Origin: Bifiguratus adelaidae
Lineage: Eukaryota; Mucoromycota; Endogonomycetes; Endogonales
DNA length: 64,000 bases
Direction of reading: 5' to 3'
NCBI GenBank assembly: GCA_002261195.1
Contig: MVBO01000038.1
Location: 1 to 64,000, forward strand
Below the pieces are notes generated by a model. That model did no database searches. It was given only the letters and a program-made list of their open reading frames with translations, and had not been told where the DNA came from. A program made the position numbers and the translations under genes. This document shows, piece after piece, positions 12,589 to 24,270 of the stretch (its first letter is position 1; every line of letters starts with the position of its first letter).

Positions 12589-14815
12589 ATGGATTTGCGG
12601 CATGATGACCATGACAGTGACAACATTGTAGAGCAAGTAGTAGAGAAGGAGGTGGAGGGCAGTAAGATGTCAAAGAAGGAGGAATTCTTGCGACATCGGG
12701 TACAGCAACCTACAAGCGAGGAGGAAGACATTGAGCAGATTGGAGGTAAGGGAAGGAAGCTTTCTTTGGAGAGATCTTTTTGACTAACGTTGCTCTTGCG
12801 CTAGGCGATTTGGCAGATCTACCCACTTTTGCCGAATCTCAGTTTCAGACGATTCAGAGACGTCAGATCAATCCACGCGCAAATGGCTCCATGCTGAAAT
12901 GGTCCAATGTTCCAAGCCGATACCCCAATCTGAGCAACTCTTGGGAATTCAGCGGGTAGGTAGATTGAGACTTGTTGTGTCGAGCATCCATTGACCTAAG
13001 CTCAGTTGGGGATCAACATACTATATGGAATTGCCGCCAACGGAGGTGGACGAACCGGAAATTAAAAAGACACGCATCGGTCAATGGCGAGGGGCAGCTC
13101 TGGCGGGAAATGGATTAATCGCCTCGGTACTTTACACAATTGGAGGAGTCTCCATAGTTGCAGGGAAATGGGCTCCAGTTTCGCTTTTCTTGGTTAGTCT
13201 CGTCATGTATCCGGCCCAGAGAAGTATGTCGGAGGTGGTCGGCACGATGTCTCTCAATGGAGGGACATATGCGGCCATACTCAACTCAGCTCCAAAGTGG
13301 ATGGCCGTAATAGCCGCTTGCTTCAGTGTTATTGACTACGTCGCCACCGTGGTGGTCAGTGCAGCCACAGCTACGGCTTATCTAGCTGGTGAAGTGACTA
13401 TACCCGGATCCAACTCTGTTTTACTGCTCACCATCGCGCTCATTCTTATTTCCGCAATTATCACATTCTTTGGCACTCGCAATACTTCCACCATCGCTTT
13501 GGGTATATTTTGCATTCATTTAACGACAGTGGCTATTGTCATGGTTTTCAGCATTATCCGATGGGCTCAAACCGGCAACGATGTATTCCTTTCCAATTGG
13601 ACTCTACCGACCCCGGAAGGTACAACTCCGATCCAGCAAATATTTTATGGATTCTGCGTGGGTTTGCTGGGCTGCACGGGCATAGAGACAGCAGAAAACT
13701 ACGTTGAGGAGGTCAAGCCTGGAGTTTTCCCCAAAATCATGCGCAACTTATGGTGGCTTGTCTTTCTAATCAATGCGCCGATGACCTTTCTTGCTACAGC
13801 AGTTGTCCCATTGGACGTTATGCAAGCGAATGCCGCAAATGTTGTCAGCATCATGGGAGAATACGCTGGAGGCCGATGGCTGCGCATGCTCATCATGGTG
13901 GACGCTGTTACTGTTCTGTACGCAGGGGTTCTTCTAGGAATGGTTGGCTCTGCTGGTCTTTTAGAGCCTCTGTCTGATGACCGCATATTGCCGCAGTTTC
14001 TCAAAAACAAAAATCGCTGGACCGGATCCTGTCATTGGATTATTCTCGTGTTCACCGTCCTCTGTGTCAGTCTATACTCGATCACGCACACCAACTTGGA
14101 GATCATGAATGGTGTTTTCACTGTCGCCTTTCTATGTGTCATGTGCACGTTCATGGTAGCCAACATGCTACTGAAGTATGAACGCCCCAGACTGCCTCGA
14201 CCTATCAAGATTTCCATATTCACCGCTTTGTTCGCATTCGGCGCGCTCTTTGCTGGCCTTGCTGGAAACATCGTCCTCACGCCTTCCATTATCTTGTATT
14301 TTGCAATCTATTTTGTCGTTTTCGCACTTGTCATGCTCGGCGCTGTCTCGAGAGTATGGTTACTCAAGCTAGCCTATTGGTGTTTCGGTCAAGTCAGCTC
14401 GCTGCCGGATGCGTGGAGAACCCGTGCATGCGACACGATTATTGCCAACATCAAGGCTTTGCGGAATGAGTCCGTGATCTTCTTCACCAAGACGGATGAA
14501 ATTCACGTCCTTAACAAAGCTATCCTATATTGCCGAGACAACGAAATGACTGAGCACATCAAACTGGTTTATGTCTATGACAGGATTGAAAATATTCCCG
14601 AAGGCCTTGAAGCTAATCACCGCGTCTTGGACGAAGTATACCCAAAGCTCAAGATCGATCTCATTTTCATACAAGGCACTTTTGATCCTCAAACTGTAGA
14701 CGCTGTTTCCAAGCAATTAGACGTCAAGAAGAACCTCATGTTCATCAGCAGCATGGGGGACAAATTCCCTTACAGTCTGGCTGAGCTAGGTGGTCTTAGG
14801 ACTATCATGCTTTAA
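12589..14815 (+). CDS. APC-family amino acid transporter with cytosolic C-terminal domain
   Basis: Exons 12589-12745, 12805-12955 and 13006-14815 encode 705 residues. The N-terminal 120 residues are soluble and acidic. About twelve hydrophobic segments follow; the first (IASVLYTIGGVSIVAG) has the glycine-rich unwound helix of the APC fold, and MSLNGGTYAAILN is the conserved helix 2-3 region. The last roughly 130 residues form a soluble alpha/beta-looking domain (ESVIFFTKTDEIHVLNKAI, LIFIQGTFDPQTVDA). Substrate cannot be told from sequence; amino acid or polyamine uptake at a membrane is the family expectation. Confidence 0.85.
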
Positions 14816-14938
14816 ATCGTTTAGTGTATGCATGAAGACATTGTCATATCGCCTGTAAGTCATTTCTATAGAGTTGTATAGTTGCATATCTTTTGTTGGC
14901 TATTTTGCAGTGTTGAAATATCGTACAAATTATATGAT

Positions 14939-16755
14939 TCAGAGTGGGTAGGTAAATAGCTCTGCATACGTCCTTTTTGTGCCATCAATGCTTGGTGACT
15001 CCCTTCCTCGACAAGCTTTCCGTGCTCCACCATCAGAATTTTTGTCTGTGAAACGAACGGAGCTGACGCGATGGCTGATATACAAGGCCGATTTACCGGC
15101 TTTCAACGTGTTGAAATGATGATAGACTTCGTATTCTGCTTGGGGATCTAGTGCGGCTGTCGGCTCTTCAAGGATAAGTAACCGAGCATGAGAGCGCATA
15201 AAAGCCACACGCAAGTGCAATCTTTTGCCACTGACCGCCGCTCAAAATCATCTAACCGCTTTGTCAGTCGAGAACTACCAATTCTCATAAATGCGATGTC
15301 GCCCAACACCGGGTCCAACACCGGATCCAACCCATGGTCCAGATCGTCAAACCTGCGTCTTGCTCCAGACTGCTCAGCTGCTCGTAAGATAGCGCCCGTG
15401 TCATCAACAGGCTCAACGTTGTCAACGCCAATGTTTTCCTTGACGGTGTTGAGATAGCGAGCATAATCTTGAAAGATCACCTCAATGGTCGAGCGATGAT
15501 CCTGTAGATCATATTCGCGGATATCATGCCCATTGATGAGTATTTGACCTTTCTGGGGTTCGTAAAATCGTGCCAATAGCTTGACAAGTGTTGCCTTGCC
15601 AGCGCCGTTCGATCCAACAACGACCGTAGATGTGGACTTCTGCAGCTTGAACGGCATGTTGGATATGGCTGGTTGAGACTTGTTTGGGTACGTAAATGTG
15701 ACACCACGAAATTCAATTTCCAAGCCGTTGTCATGGTCTTCTGCAAACTTGCGTCCGTTGAGGAGCGATTTAATGGAAGGTTCAGTGTCAAAAATGTCAA
15801 CAAGTTTTGCAAACGACTTGCAAGCTCCCTGGTAAAGTGCAGTTGATCGTAGATGTGTCTGCTTATGCCAGTCACTGGATCTAGGGAGGAAATGTACATA
15901 GCAATCTCGGAGATTGTACCGGATACAGCCTCCTCACAAGGACATAGTAACACCACGCGTCGAGAAAGAATTTAGAGTCCGTCGAAAAATACTTGTTTAA
16001 CACCTTGGCGTTTTGATGACAGTCGTTTTGCTTCCATGCGACGGTCAACGCATAGGAAACTATCTACAAAATGATTGATCAATCCAAAGAGCTTGATCTG
16101 CTTGTTCACTTCCGGCTGGATGAGGAGATTGCTATAGTAATTGGCATCCAACATTTCCCTGGTCCCCTCTTCCGATTCTTTGACGCTTCGACTTCTTGTA
16201 ATGTATCCCTCATAGCTCGCGGGCAAATATGCAAGTATGCCGACTACCGGAAGGCATCAATCTAGGTCGACAAGGAAAAACAACAAGGAAAGGACGGAGA
16301 GTATATCGCCAAGGAATTTTAACCAAGGCTGAATGAGATTAAAAGGATTGCATATCTCGTGTTGCGCCATGGAAAGGCGGGCTTTCACCTGTGGATCCTC
16401 GAGCGACTGCAAGTCGAGTTCAGCAGCGTGCTTCATTAACTTCATGTGCGATGTGCAGAGATAAACGTTTCTTAAATCCATCGCCAAACGTGTCCAGTTG
16501 ATGCTTCACCACTAGAGTTGCAATGTCTAAAGTAGGTTTCATAAAGATTCAGTAACAGACATTATCAACGAGCTGTGGATTGACAGCCGCACTGACTATG
16601 CTGTCCAGCATGTATTTTGTGAGATGTGCGTTAACCGCTGGTTCGAGACTATTCAACACGTTCAAAATGGCGCTGATGGATACAGCTGCGTAGGCTTCAG
16701 TTACGCTTGTACACTCCTTTTTCAAGCTCACCAATAGATTACAAGCCCCAGACAA
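14939..16755 (-). pseudogene. Decayed ABC transporter, paralogue of the intact gene at 17238-19229
   Basis: Pieces in different minus-strand frames match the intact neighbour in order: LDSIVSAAVNPQLVDN (16640), LMKHAAELDLQSLEDPQ (16430), KQIKLFGLINHFVDSF (16090), MEIEFRGVTFTYP (15720), and EEPTAALDPQAEYEVYHHF (15150). Lesions include a TGG-to-TGA stop at 16259-16257 after FLVDLD. A frameshift loses LSGGQ upstream of 15240, and a 1-base insertion sits near 15210. The Walker A threonine is changed (GAGKAT instead of GAGKTT) and Walker B has EE for DE. No GT-AG intron removes the stops. It begins about 0.5 kb downstream of the intact copy's stop, as expected for a tandem duplicate. Confidence 0.88.
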
Positions 16756-17237
16756 AGCTTGGATACGTTGAGAAATCCAATATCCAACACCTGTGTCGAT
16801 TTGCCGGACGTATAGCGTAGGCTTTGAACATCTGCATTAAGTGGACCCGCCTTTGGAGCTTGCTGGTCGCGAACTTTGACTCGCTGTGTCATTCCTTCAT
16901 TGTCTGCCATACGAACAATGTGGGTCAGTACAGCCATTACACCACAAGTGCTGATACTTGTAGCTACATGCCGCAGTACCCAAAATTGAGGGATCCAATG
17001 GCCAGTAAACACATTACGATTAGTGCGAACTTGACGACTTTGTCCAGAGCAACCGTCCGAGGATTGTGTAACGTGCGCGAGCACTGACCACCCGGAAAGA
17101 TCCAAATGACATGGTTGATAGAACATCGGGATATGTATGAGAGGATTTACAGAATGCGTGCGTGATTTATCTATGGGTGCTATTGCTGTTGGTCGACTAT
17201 ATACATTGAAAATGAACTGTACCCGGATACTGCCACA
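16756..17237. other. Spacer between ABC pseudogene and intact ABC gene
   Basis: This 480-base stretch should hold the lost N-terminus and promoter of the pseudogene. I see no clear match to the N-terminal 50 residues of the intact paralogue and no other gene. A minus-strand open frame at 17126-16728 has no family resemblance. Confidence 0.5.
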
Positions 17238-19229
17238 TCAAGGAATGATATAAGATTGGGATTGATAGGTAAATAGTTCCGCATAACGTCCCTTTTTTGC
17301 CATCAAAGCATGATGACTTCCTTCTTCTACCAACTTGCCATTCTCCACAACCAAAATCTTATCTGCAAATCGAACGGAGCTGAACCGATGACTAATATAC
17401 AAGGCCGATTTGCCAGCCTTCAACGTGTTGAAATGATGATAAACTTCGTATTCTGCTTGAGGATCCAGTGCGGCTGTCGGCTCATCAAGGATAAGTAACC
17501 GAGCATGAGAGCGCATAAAAGCCCGCGCAAGTGCAATCTTTTGCCATTGGCCGCCGCTCAGGTTATTTTTGCGCTTTGTCTCTTGACCATTGCTTACGAT
17601 ATAGCGTACTCCTAGCTCCGTATCAATGCCATTTTCAAGCTTTTCTATCACTTTGCTGGCTCCTGATTGCTCAGCTGCACTTTGGATAGCTTCCACATTG
17701 TCGATTCGGTCAATATCACCCACGCCGATGTTCTCCTTAATCATGCCTTCGTACCGAACAAAGTCTTGAAAGATCACGCCAATGTGGGAATGGAGGTCTT
17801 TTAGATCATACTCTCGGATATCGTAGCCGTTTACGAAAATCTGGCCTTCTTGGGGATCATATAGCCTCGTAATCAGCTTGACAATAGTCGTTTTGCCGGC
17901 GCCGTTAGAACCAACCAGAACAATGGATTGTGATCTTTCCATTTTGAACGAGAGGTTGTTGATCGCCGGTTTAATTTGGTCTGGATATGTGAAGGTCACG
18001 TTCCGAAACTCAATCTCTAATCCTTCTTCATTTATTGCCAGCTTTCGTCCGTTGACAGGAGACTTGATGGAGGATTCAGTATCCAGAAATTTGAAAAAGG
18101 CGGTCATGCGCTCGGTCGTTTCCCGTGTTTCACTGAGTTGGGCTGCAATCGTCCTGCTGATTCTCGTGACTCGATCCAAAGCTGTCGTGTACAAGGCAAT
18201 CTCTCCGATAGAGATACGGCCGGAAACAGCATGTTTCGCAAAGACAAAGTAAGCCCAAGCATCGCCTGCTAGCTGAAGGCCATGAAGTATCGGCTCTCTA
18301 TCGCCTTTCTGTTCTGCAATTCTACGTTCTTCGATAGTGCGGTTGATAACCTTGAATCTGTCCAAGAAATGATCGATGAGTCCAAAGAGTTTGATCTCCT
18401 TGTTGACGTGTGGTTCAGTCAATATGTCGCAATAGTAAGACCCCATAAGATACTCCTCGTCATCGCGGAGCGTTTCTTCCGCGCTCTTGTGGCTTTTGAT
18501 ATAGTCGCTGTAGCTCTCAGGCAAGTGACTGAGCATACCGATCACCGGAATGGTCCAATCTAGATCGATCAGGAAGACCAGTAAGGAGAATACTGACAAT
18601 GCGTCGGCGATCAAGCTAATCCAAGACTGCATCAAGTATATGGGACGCCATTGGAGGTCGGTATGTGCCATGGAGAGACCGCGCTCTATCTGTGGACTCT
18701 CCAATGTTTGTAAGTCAAGCTCAGCCGCGTGTTTCATTGACCTGAGTCGCAAATGCATTGAAGCCTGGTGTGAAAAAGCTTGTTTGACTTTCATGACTCT
18801 ATGGTGGGCAAGGCTGTCGAAGACGTCAAAAGCTACTTTTATCGACACAAAGTAGAAAACGTCATCGATGTGATGCGGATCGCCAGACGAGGAGACAATG
18901 CTATCAAGAATGCTTTTGTTAAGATACGCGTCGATAGCAGGTTGAACGGTGCAGAAGATGTTGTATAGAAGCAGAATGGTTACCGATGTATAGGCTCCCG
19001 GAACAGACGTGATCTCGCTCATCAGTCGTAGTAGAATTTGCGCTGGCGCAACTATTATGTTCTCGAGTTTGAGTACCTGACGGCGGATGGTTTCTGCGAG
19101 TTGTGACGGTTTGCTCTTTCGGCGCTTGGGATTTGGTCGATCAACCGATGACTTGCTGTTATTGGAGCCATTCTGGGATGCTTGGGTCTTGGTAGGTCTC
19201 CGCTGCCTCAACTCTACGTCCGACGACAT
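17238..19229 (-). CDS. ABC half-transporter (exporter-type membrane domain plus ATPase)
   Basis: An uninterrupted 663-residue frame from the ATG at 19229. A basic, Ser/Asn-rich N-terminus (KRRKSKPSQ) is followed by a membrane domain. Its hydrophobic helices include SVTILLLYNIFCTV and ADALSVFSLLVFLIDLDW. The nucleotide-binding domain from about residue 410 is complete: GSNGAGKTT (Walker A), VIFQDF (Q-loop), NNLSGGQWQKIALARA (signature), LLILDEPTAALD (Walker B) and YISHR (switch His). It would act as a dimer to export an unknown substrate. The lack of introns contrasts with most neighbours and raises the possibility of bacterial origin; this is inference. Confidence 0.85.
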   Translation of the reverse strand: MSSDVELRQRRPTKTQASQNGSNNSKSSVDRPNPKRRKSKPSQLAETIRRQVLKLENIIVAPAQILLRLMSEITSVPGAYTSVTILLLYNIFCTVQPAIDAYLNKSILDSIVSSSGDPHHIDDVFYFVSIKVAFDVFDSLAHHRVMKVKQAFSHQASMHLRLRSMKHAAELDLQTLESPQIERGLSMAHTDLQWRPIYLMQSWISLIADALSVFSLLVFLIDLDWTIPVIGMLSHLPESYSDYIKSHKSAEETLRDDEEYLMGSYYCDILTEPHVNKEIKLFGLIDHFLDRFKVINRTIEERRIAEQKGDREPILHGLQLAGDAWAYFVFAKHAVSGRISIGEIALYTTALDRVTRISRTIAAQLSETRETTERMTAFFKFLDTESSIKSPVNGRKLAINEEGLEIEFRNVTFTYPDQIKPAINNLSFKMERSQSIVLVGSNGAGKTTIVKLITRLYDPQEGQIFVNGYDIREYDLKDLHSHIGVIFQDFVRYEGMIKENIGVGDIDRIDNVEAIQSAAEQSGASKVIEKLENGIDTELGVRYIVSNGQETKRKNNLSGGQWQKIALARAFMRSHARLLILDEPTAALDPQAEYEVYHHFNTLKAGKSALYISHRFSSVRFADKILVVENGKLVEEGSHHALMAKKGRYAELFTYQSQSYIIP

Positions 19230-19966
19230 TGAGAAAGACTGAACCAAAGGTAGATCTCTTGGCTTTTATGTATCGTACATATGGCGCAGCAGCCAGCTGA
19301 TGTGCCCTTTTGATAGACCGTTACACCAGCGGTACCGTGAGTGGCGTGAGACGGGCTGCGCAACCAAAGCCCCTGTTTACGTCGCTATAGTGAGGGTAGG
19401 CTAGTGTACGAAGATATGTCATTCATTCAACTCAAGAGTCGACAGTAGCGCGCTAGCAAACAGTCCAGAGTGATGACGCAGCTGCTGGCTGCATGTCAGC
19501 CATCATCTCACAATCCTATTTCCTAAAGTCGAATGGTTTGCCATGTGCCATGGCCGTTCCAGATGAGCAAGGCGCAACGTTCGGGAGAGGAGAATCAAGC
19601 ATCTTACTAAATGTACAGAGCGCCGTACTCTCGTTTTCGTCCAACCATGACGGTTCCTCTCGAGCCAATGAATGGATGAACCTATCGTTTATCACCAAAG
19701 AGCCATCTTGAACTCTAATAGCCGCTCCATCTGTAGAAACAACAGCTGCCTCATCTACTTTTCGCTCGTCGTCTTTTATCAGTCAAATCTTCGATCAAAT
19801 GGCACAGTCGTGGGAATCCTTCCGTGGGAAACTCGCTGCACATTCTCGCATTTGATTGGCTGACAAGCCAGATCACATGACCGCGAAGGTTTAAGCCGGG
19901 AGAGACACGGAACACTTGCTGTTCGTTCCTTTCTGTTCTACTCTATTCCATTGTTGATCTACCGTC
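19230..19966. other. Divergent promoter region, ABC transporter / ornithine aminotransferase
   Basis: This 737-base intergenic region has no supportable gene. Short frames at 19493-19711 (+) and 19698-19516 (-) mirror each other and have no splice or family support. Confidence 0.5.
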
Positions 19967-21334
19967 ATGACCACCCAAGTTACGTCGCAAGAAGTTTACG
20001 CCCTTGAGAACGAGTTTGGAGCTCACAAGTAAGTCATCAGCAGCCGAAATAGCATAGTGTTGCCTTTTGCGAGAACTCATTGATCCCTTGACAGCTACCA
20101 CCCACTTCCAGTTGTCTTCTCCAAAGCTGAGGGAGCCTATGTGTGGGATCCCGAGGGCAACAAGTACATTGACTTCCTTTCTGCCTATTCTGCTGTCAAT
20201 CAAGGTCACTGCCACCCAAAGATTGTGAAGGCACTTACAGACCAAGCTCAGAAGCTTTGCCTGTCGTCACGAGCCTTCTACAATGATATTTTCGGCCAAT
20301 ACGCAAAGTATATCACTGGCTACTTTGGCTATGATATGGTATTGCCCATGAACACCGGCGCCGAAGCCGTCGAAACCGGGATCAAACTTGCCCGCAAGTG
20401 GGGTTACATGAAGAAGGGCATTCCAGAGAATGAAGCCATCGTGATTTCTTGCACCGACAACTTCCACGGCCGCACCATGGGTATCATCTCCATGTCCAGC
20501 GATCCGGATTGCCGAACTGGTTTCGGCCCATATATGCCTCTTGTAGGTCCCATCTGCCCTGCTACAGGCAAGCCTATCCGATACAACAACTTTGAGGATC
20601 TAGAGGCTTGCTTCGAAGAATGTGGCAAGAACATTGCGGGGTTTTTGGTGGAGCCGATCCAAGGTGAAGCCGGGATAATGGTCCCTGATGATGGCTACCT
20701 CGCCAAATGTTACGATCTCTGCAAGAAGCACAACGTGCTCTTCATCGCTGATGAGATCCAAACTGGCCTCGCCAGAACCGGCAAAATGCTTTGCGTCGAG
20801 CATGACAATGTTCGTCCTGATGTAGTCTTGCTCGGTAAAGCTCTCTCAGGAGGTGTCTACCCTGTCTCTGCTGTTCTCGCTGACCGTGATATTATGCTTT
20901 GCATCAAGGCCGGTGAGCACGGATCCACCTATGGCGGTAACCCCTTGGGATCTGCCGCTGCCATCGCAGCCCTGCAAGTCATCAAGGACGAGAACCTAGT
21001 AGAGCGTGCCGCTGTGCTCGGAGAAAAGTTCAGAGCCGCTCTCCGCAAGATCGACTCACCTATGCTTGTCGCCGTCCGAGGACGTGGACTCTTGAACGCC
21101 ATTGTCATTGACGAAACCAAGACAGACAAGACTGCCTGGCAACTTTGCCTTCTCTTGAAATCTCGAGGCATCCTTGCCAAGCCCACCCACGTGAACATTA
21201 TCCGTTTGGCTCCTCCATTGGTGATCAGCGAGGAAGACTTGATGAAGGGAGCCGAAATTATTGGACAAGCCATGAAGGACATTGCGACCATGCGTGTCGA
21301 AGACATTCCAGGAGCCGTTGAAGATTCGCACTAG
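19967..21334 (+). CDS. CAR2: Ornithine aminotransferase
   Basis: Exons 19967-20028 and 20095-21334 give 433 residues, the usual length. The enzyme is PLP-dependent and converts ornithine and 2-oxoglutarate to glutamate semialdehyde and glutamate, linking arginine breakdown to proline. Motifs seen: [60 protein letters not shown] and the PLP-lysine loop LLGKALSGG. There is no presequence, so the enzyme is likely cytosolic as in other fungi. The 66-base intron splits Asn-21. Confidence 0.96.
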
Positions 21335-21474
21335 ATAGACATTTTTCACTCTTACGCCATAGGCATATTTTGCACATACCGAGAAGCATGTCTTAGAGTT
21401 TTTCTATCTATGGCGTCTATAGTTTCTTTCCAAAATGTACATGCACCTCACATTTTTCACATCCATATTATCTG

Positions 21475-22711
21475 CTAATAGGGCACATTCGCCTGTAATA
21501 GAGTGATCATGGCAATCGACTCTCCGAAATACGTATTGTCGCCCAACTGATTCATTTGTTGGGTAATCTTGGCTAATTCATTGGTCCATCCGAGTGTCCA
21601 AAACAGAAAACTGGCCGGGGCCAAGAAGGCAAGATCGGTGTAGTCGTTCAAAGGCTTGCCGTTGAGCTTGTACCCAGCCAGTACACCATCTTCGTTCTTG
21701 TGTACTTGCTGCGCAAAGAATTGAGCCATGGTTTGCAGGAGAGGTAAGAGACGTGCATCTTTGGTCATGTGGTAATAGTGAGCTAAACGCCACGGAACCC
21801 GGCACGAGTTCCAATTGTAATCACCGTCATGTTTATCCTCGAGTACCTTGCCCTTGGGCGGGACGTATTGATGGCCCTTGAGCTCCAGGAAATCGGCGAC
21901 CAGACCCGTTTGCGGATTGAGCGACAATTGATGTTGCAAAACATTGATACATGCATCAATCACACGATTCCAGCCATCCCGTCTCGCTACATCATCCTAT
22001 ACTGTTGTCAGCGGTCCACTTGTTCAATCAAGGCTAAAACCCACATGGTGAAAAACCAAAAAGGCACTCAGAATGAAATCTGCCGGTCGAGTCAGTTTGA
22101 TCTCCCCTTCATCATCGACCCAATCCCCAAGCTTGGTCACAAATGTCGCCTTGTTGATCGTCCAGTCCCAGATACTCGCACATAATTGAACAGCAATGTC
22201 CCGATACTGTACCGGTCGTCCATCCGGCAATCTTCCACCGTGAGGCCAGACTTTGGCCGCCAGAAAAAGTGCAGTAGCTATATCAATGTCTCCATCGGTA
22301 GCGCTATGATCGCCTCCCTCATTACCCGGTATGAAATTGCCAGAATGCGTCTTTTGCTGTTGCCATTGCATTAAACCGTGCGAATTCATCCAATGTAGGA
22401 AATATGCCAGTAGGCCATCAAAGTCTTGCTGGTTTCGCTTCAAGACTGAAACGAGCATACCGTAGCCTGAACCTTTAGTGAGTGATGTCATGCAAATACT
22501 ATTGCAGTGCGCTAGTGTGCCTTGTACTGACCGTGTGCTTCCGAACAAGTAACGGCGTCTCCATTGTCTCCAGTAGCATTGTAAAAGACATAGTACATGC
22601 CACTCCAAGAGCGCAAGTACCTATTCCAGGGTCATTTGTGCTAGTGTAGGACAGAACAGCTTACCGTTGACGCCAAGTGACGTAGCGTTCTTCAAGACTT
22701 CCTTGCGACAT
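21475..22711 (-). CDS. Glycoside hydrolase family 8 (endoglucanase/chitosanase/xylanase type)
   Basis: Exons 22711-22665, 22620-22532, 22466-22045 and 21996-21475 join in frame to 359 residues. Family marks are TCSEAHGYGM with the probable proton donor Glu, the signature ATDGDIDIATALFLAA, and NWNSCRVPWRLA. GH8 enzymes cut beta-1,4-linked glucan, chitosan or xylan; the substrate cannot be told here. The start is uncertain. The first safe Met is MSQGSLEERY, and the frame remains open upstream to an ATG at about 22882 through a CATA-rich stretch that is probably an intron or leader. No clear signal peptide was found. Confidence 0.85.
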
Positions 22712-22784
22712 GTCCAGAACACTTGTGCCTGGCAATAAAAAGCAGTCAATTAAAGAGAAGAGACTGCAAGAGTGAGTAAATATT

Positions 22785-22819
22785 GTATGTTGGTGTATGT
22801 GTATGTATATGCGTATGTG
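22785..22819. repeat. TATG/TG-rich microsatellite-like stretch in the GH8 leader
   Basis: A run of imperfect GTATG/TATG units lies upstream of the GH8 coding region. A TATA-like element (GTATATACCC on the minus strand) is at about 22905-22914, roughly 200 bases before the chosen Met. The stretch is probably 5' leader or a first intron. Confidence 0.5.
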
Positions 22820-22920
22820 CGAGTAGGAGGAAGAGCATGTATGTGAGAGATTGGAGAAGCGAGTGAAGAAAAAACCTGCCATGGGCCACAAGCCATCTAT
22901 TAGGGTATATACACACTAGA

Positions 22921-24270
22921 CTAATTTCTTTGTCCTGGTTCAGGCAGCGATAGATCATTCAAAGCAACGCACACCGCAGGTTTCTGATGGCCTTTGTACT
23001 CTCGAACCGTTTCTCCAGACGCCAAATCCCACAACATGGCATCATGGTCTGATGAGACAGTAACGAGGTAGGCAGAATCGGCGGAGAAGGCACATTCCCA
23101 CACCCATCGTCTGTGACGTTCCAGTTTTTGCTTCAACTTGAATTTGCCATCGGGTTCATGTTCCCATAGGCGTACGGAGGAATCGGCCGAGCACGTTGCC
23201 AAAAGTCTATAGGCGATCAGCATTTCGAAACAAGGATATGCAGGCTTAACTCACCCATTGTCGGGACTCAATAGGCAACGCAAAATGTAATTGTTGTGAG
23301 CCTGCCATTTGCACACTGGTCGAAGCTCCGTTCCTTCTTCCGTCAAGCGCATTTGCCACACATACACAAAACCCTAAGTATTCATGGTCAACAATAGGCC
23401 TCACGATATCGAATGCATTAATCTGTGGATGGGCACACCCACCTTGTTGTTGGCCGCTGCCAATGTCCAACTCCTCGAACTTTCAGTATTGATGCTGACC
23501 GATCGCACAGCAACGTCCTCTTCGGGTACCTGCACGAGGAAAGATCATGAATTTGGCCTTTCAAACGCATCCACTCGCCACGTACCAGTTCATGCGTGCA
23601 TTCTGTTTCTTGCATGTTCCAAATCTTGATGCTTCCTTTTTGATCACACGAAATAAGTTCCCGCTGGTTGGGATGAACAACCAAATCGTTCACTGGCGCC
23701 TCTTGATCCATTTGTAGCTTCAGGGTGGGACCTCTACGACCACTCAATCAATATGAGCATTCTCAACATCACGCGCCAGACTCACCGGCAATCAAACACC
23801 TTAATCTGGTGGTCTTCGCTGGCAGTGACAATGAATTGACCACCGTTCACAAAGCATACGGCCGTAACGTTGCCTGAATGACTTCCAAAGGTGGCTATAG
23901 GATCTGGATTGGTCGAATTGATATCGTAGAGACGAACAACATGATTGCCTATCCAATAGAGTGAGCAACTACACCTTGGGAGAGAAGGGGAAACGTACCA
24001 GCCGCAGCCAAGAACCGCTTGTCGGGCGAAATAACCAGTCGGTTCACTTGCTATGGTTGGTATATACCGATTAGACCCTGTCGCGCAACCAGAGCTCGAG
24101 GTACCTACCGAATCGCCATGTTGTATCGTTCGCGCACAAATGCCGTTCAATGCTTCCCAGAATCGTATCGTATGATCATAGCCAGCTGTCACCAAGATCA
24201 CAGAGTTGGCTTCTGGACTCTGCTGATAGTGTTGGTGATGGTGGTTATGGTGGGTGTGATGTCCACTCAT
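22921..24270 (-). CDS. LST8: TOR complex subunit LST8 (WD40 propeller)
   Basis: A six- or seven-exon WD40 gene. After a His/Gln-rich start come LVTAGYDHTIRFWEALNG, VVRLYDINSTNP, FGSHSGNVTAVCF, IVTASEDHQIKVFD, SCDQKGSIKIWNM, LLATCSADSSVRLWEH, HRRWVWECAFSADS and VSSDHDAMLWDLASGE. The repeats follow the LST8/Pop3 pattern; the closing Trp-rich repeat 6 is diagnostic. LST8 binds the TOR kinase domain in TORC1 and TORC2. The N-terminal His/Gln stretch is unusual for the family. Confidence 0.92.

Noticed and set aside
14939-16755. ABC copy as an intron-containing functional gene
   Set aside because: The stops and frameshifts are not flanked by usable GT-AG pairs that keep the conserved motifs, and the paralogue has no introns.
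22661-22882. Upstream extension of the GH8 protein through a His/Thr-rich stretch
   Set aside because: The residues come from a CATA-type simple repeat and look like an untranslated leader or intron rather than protein.
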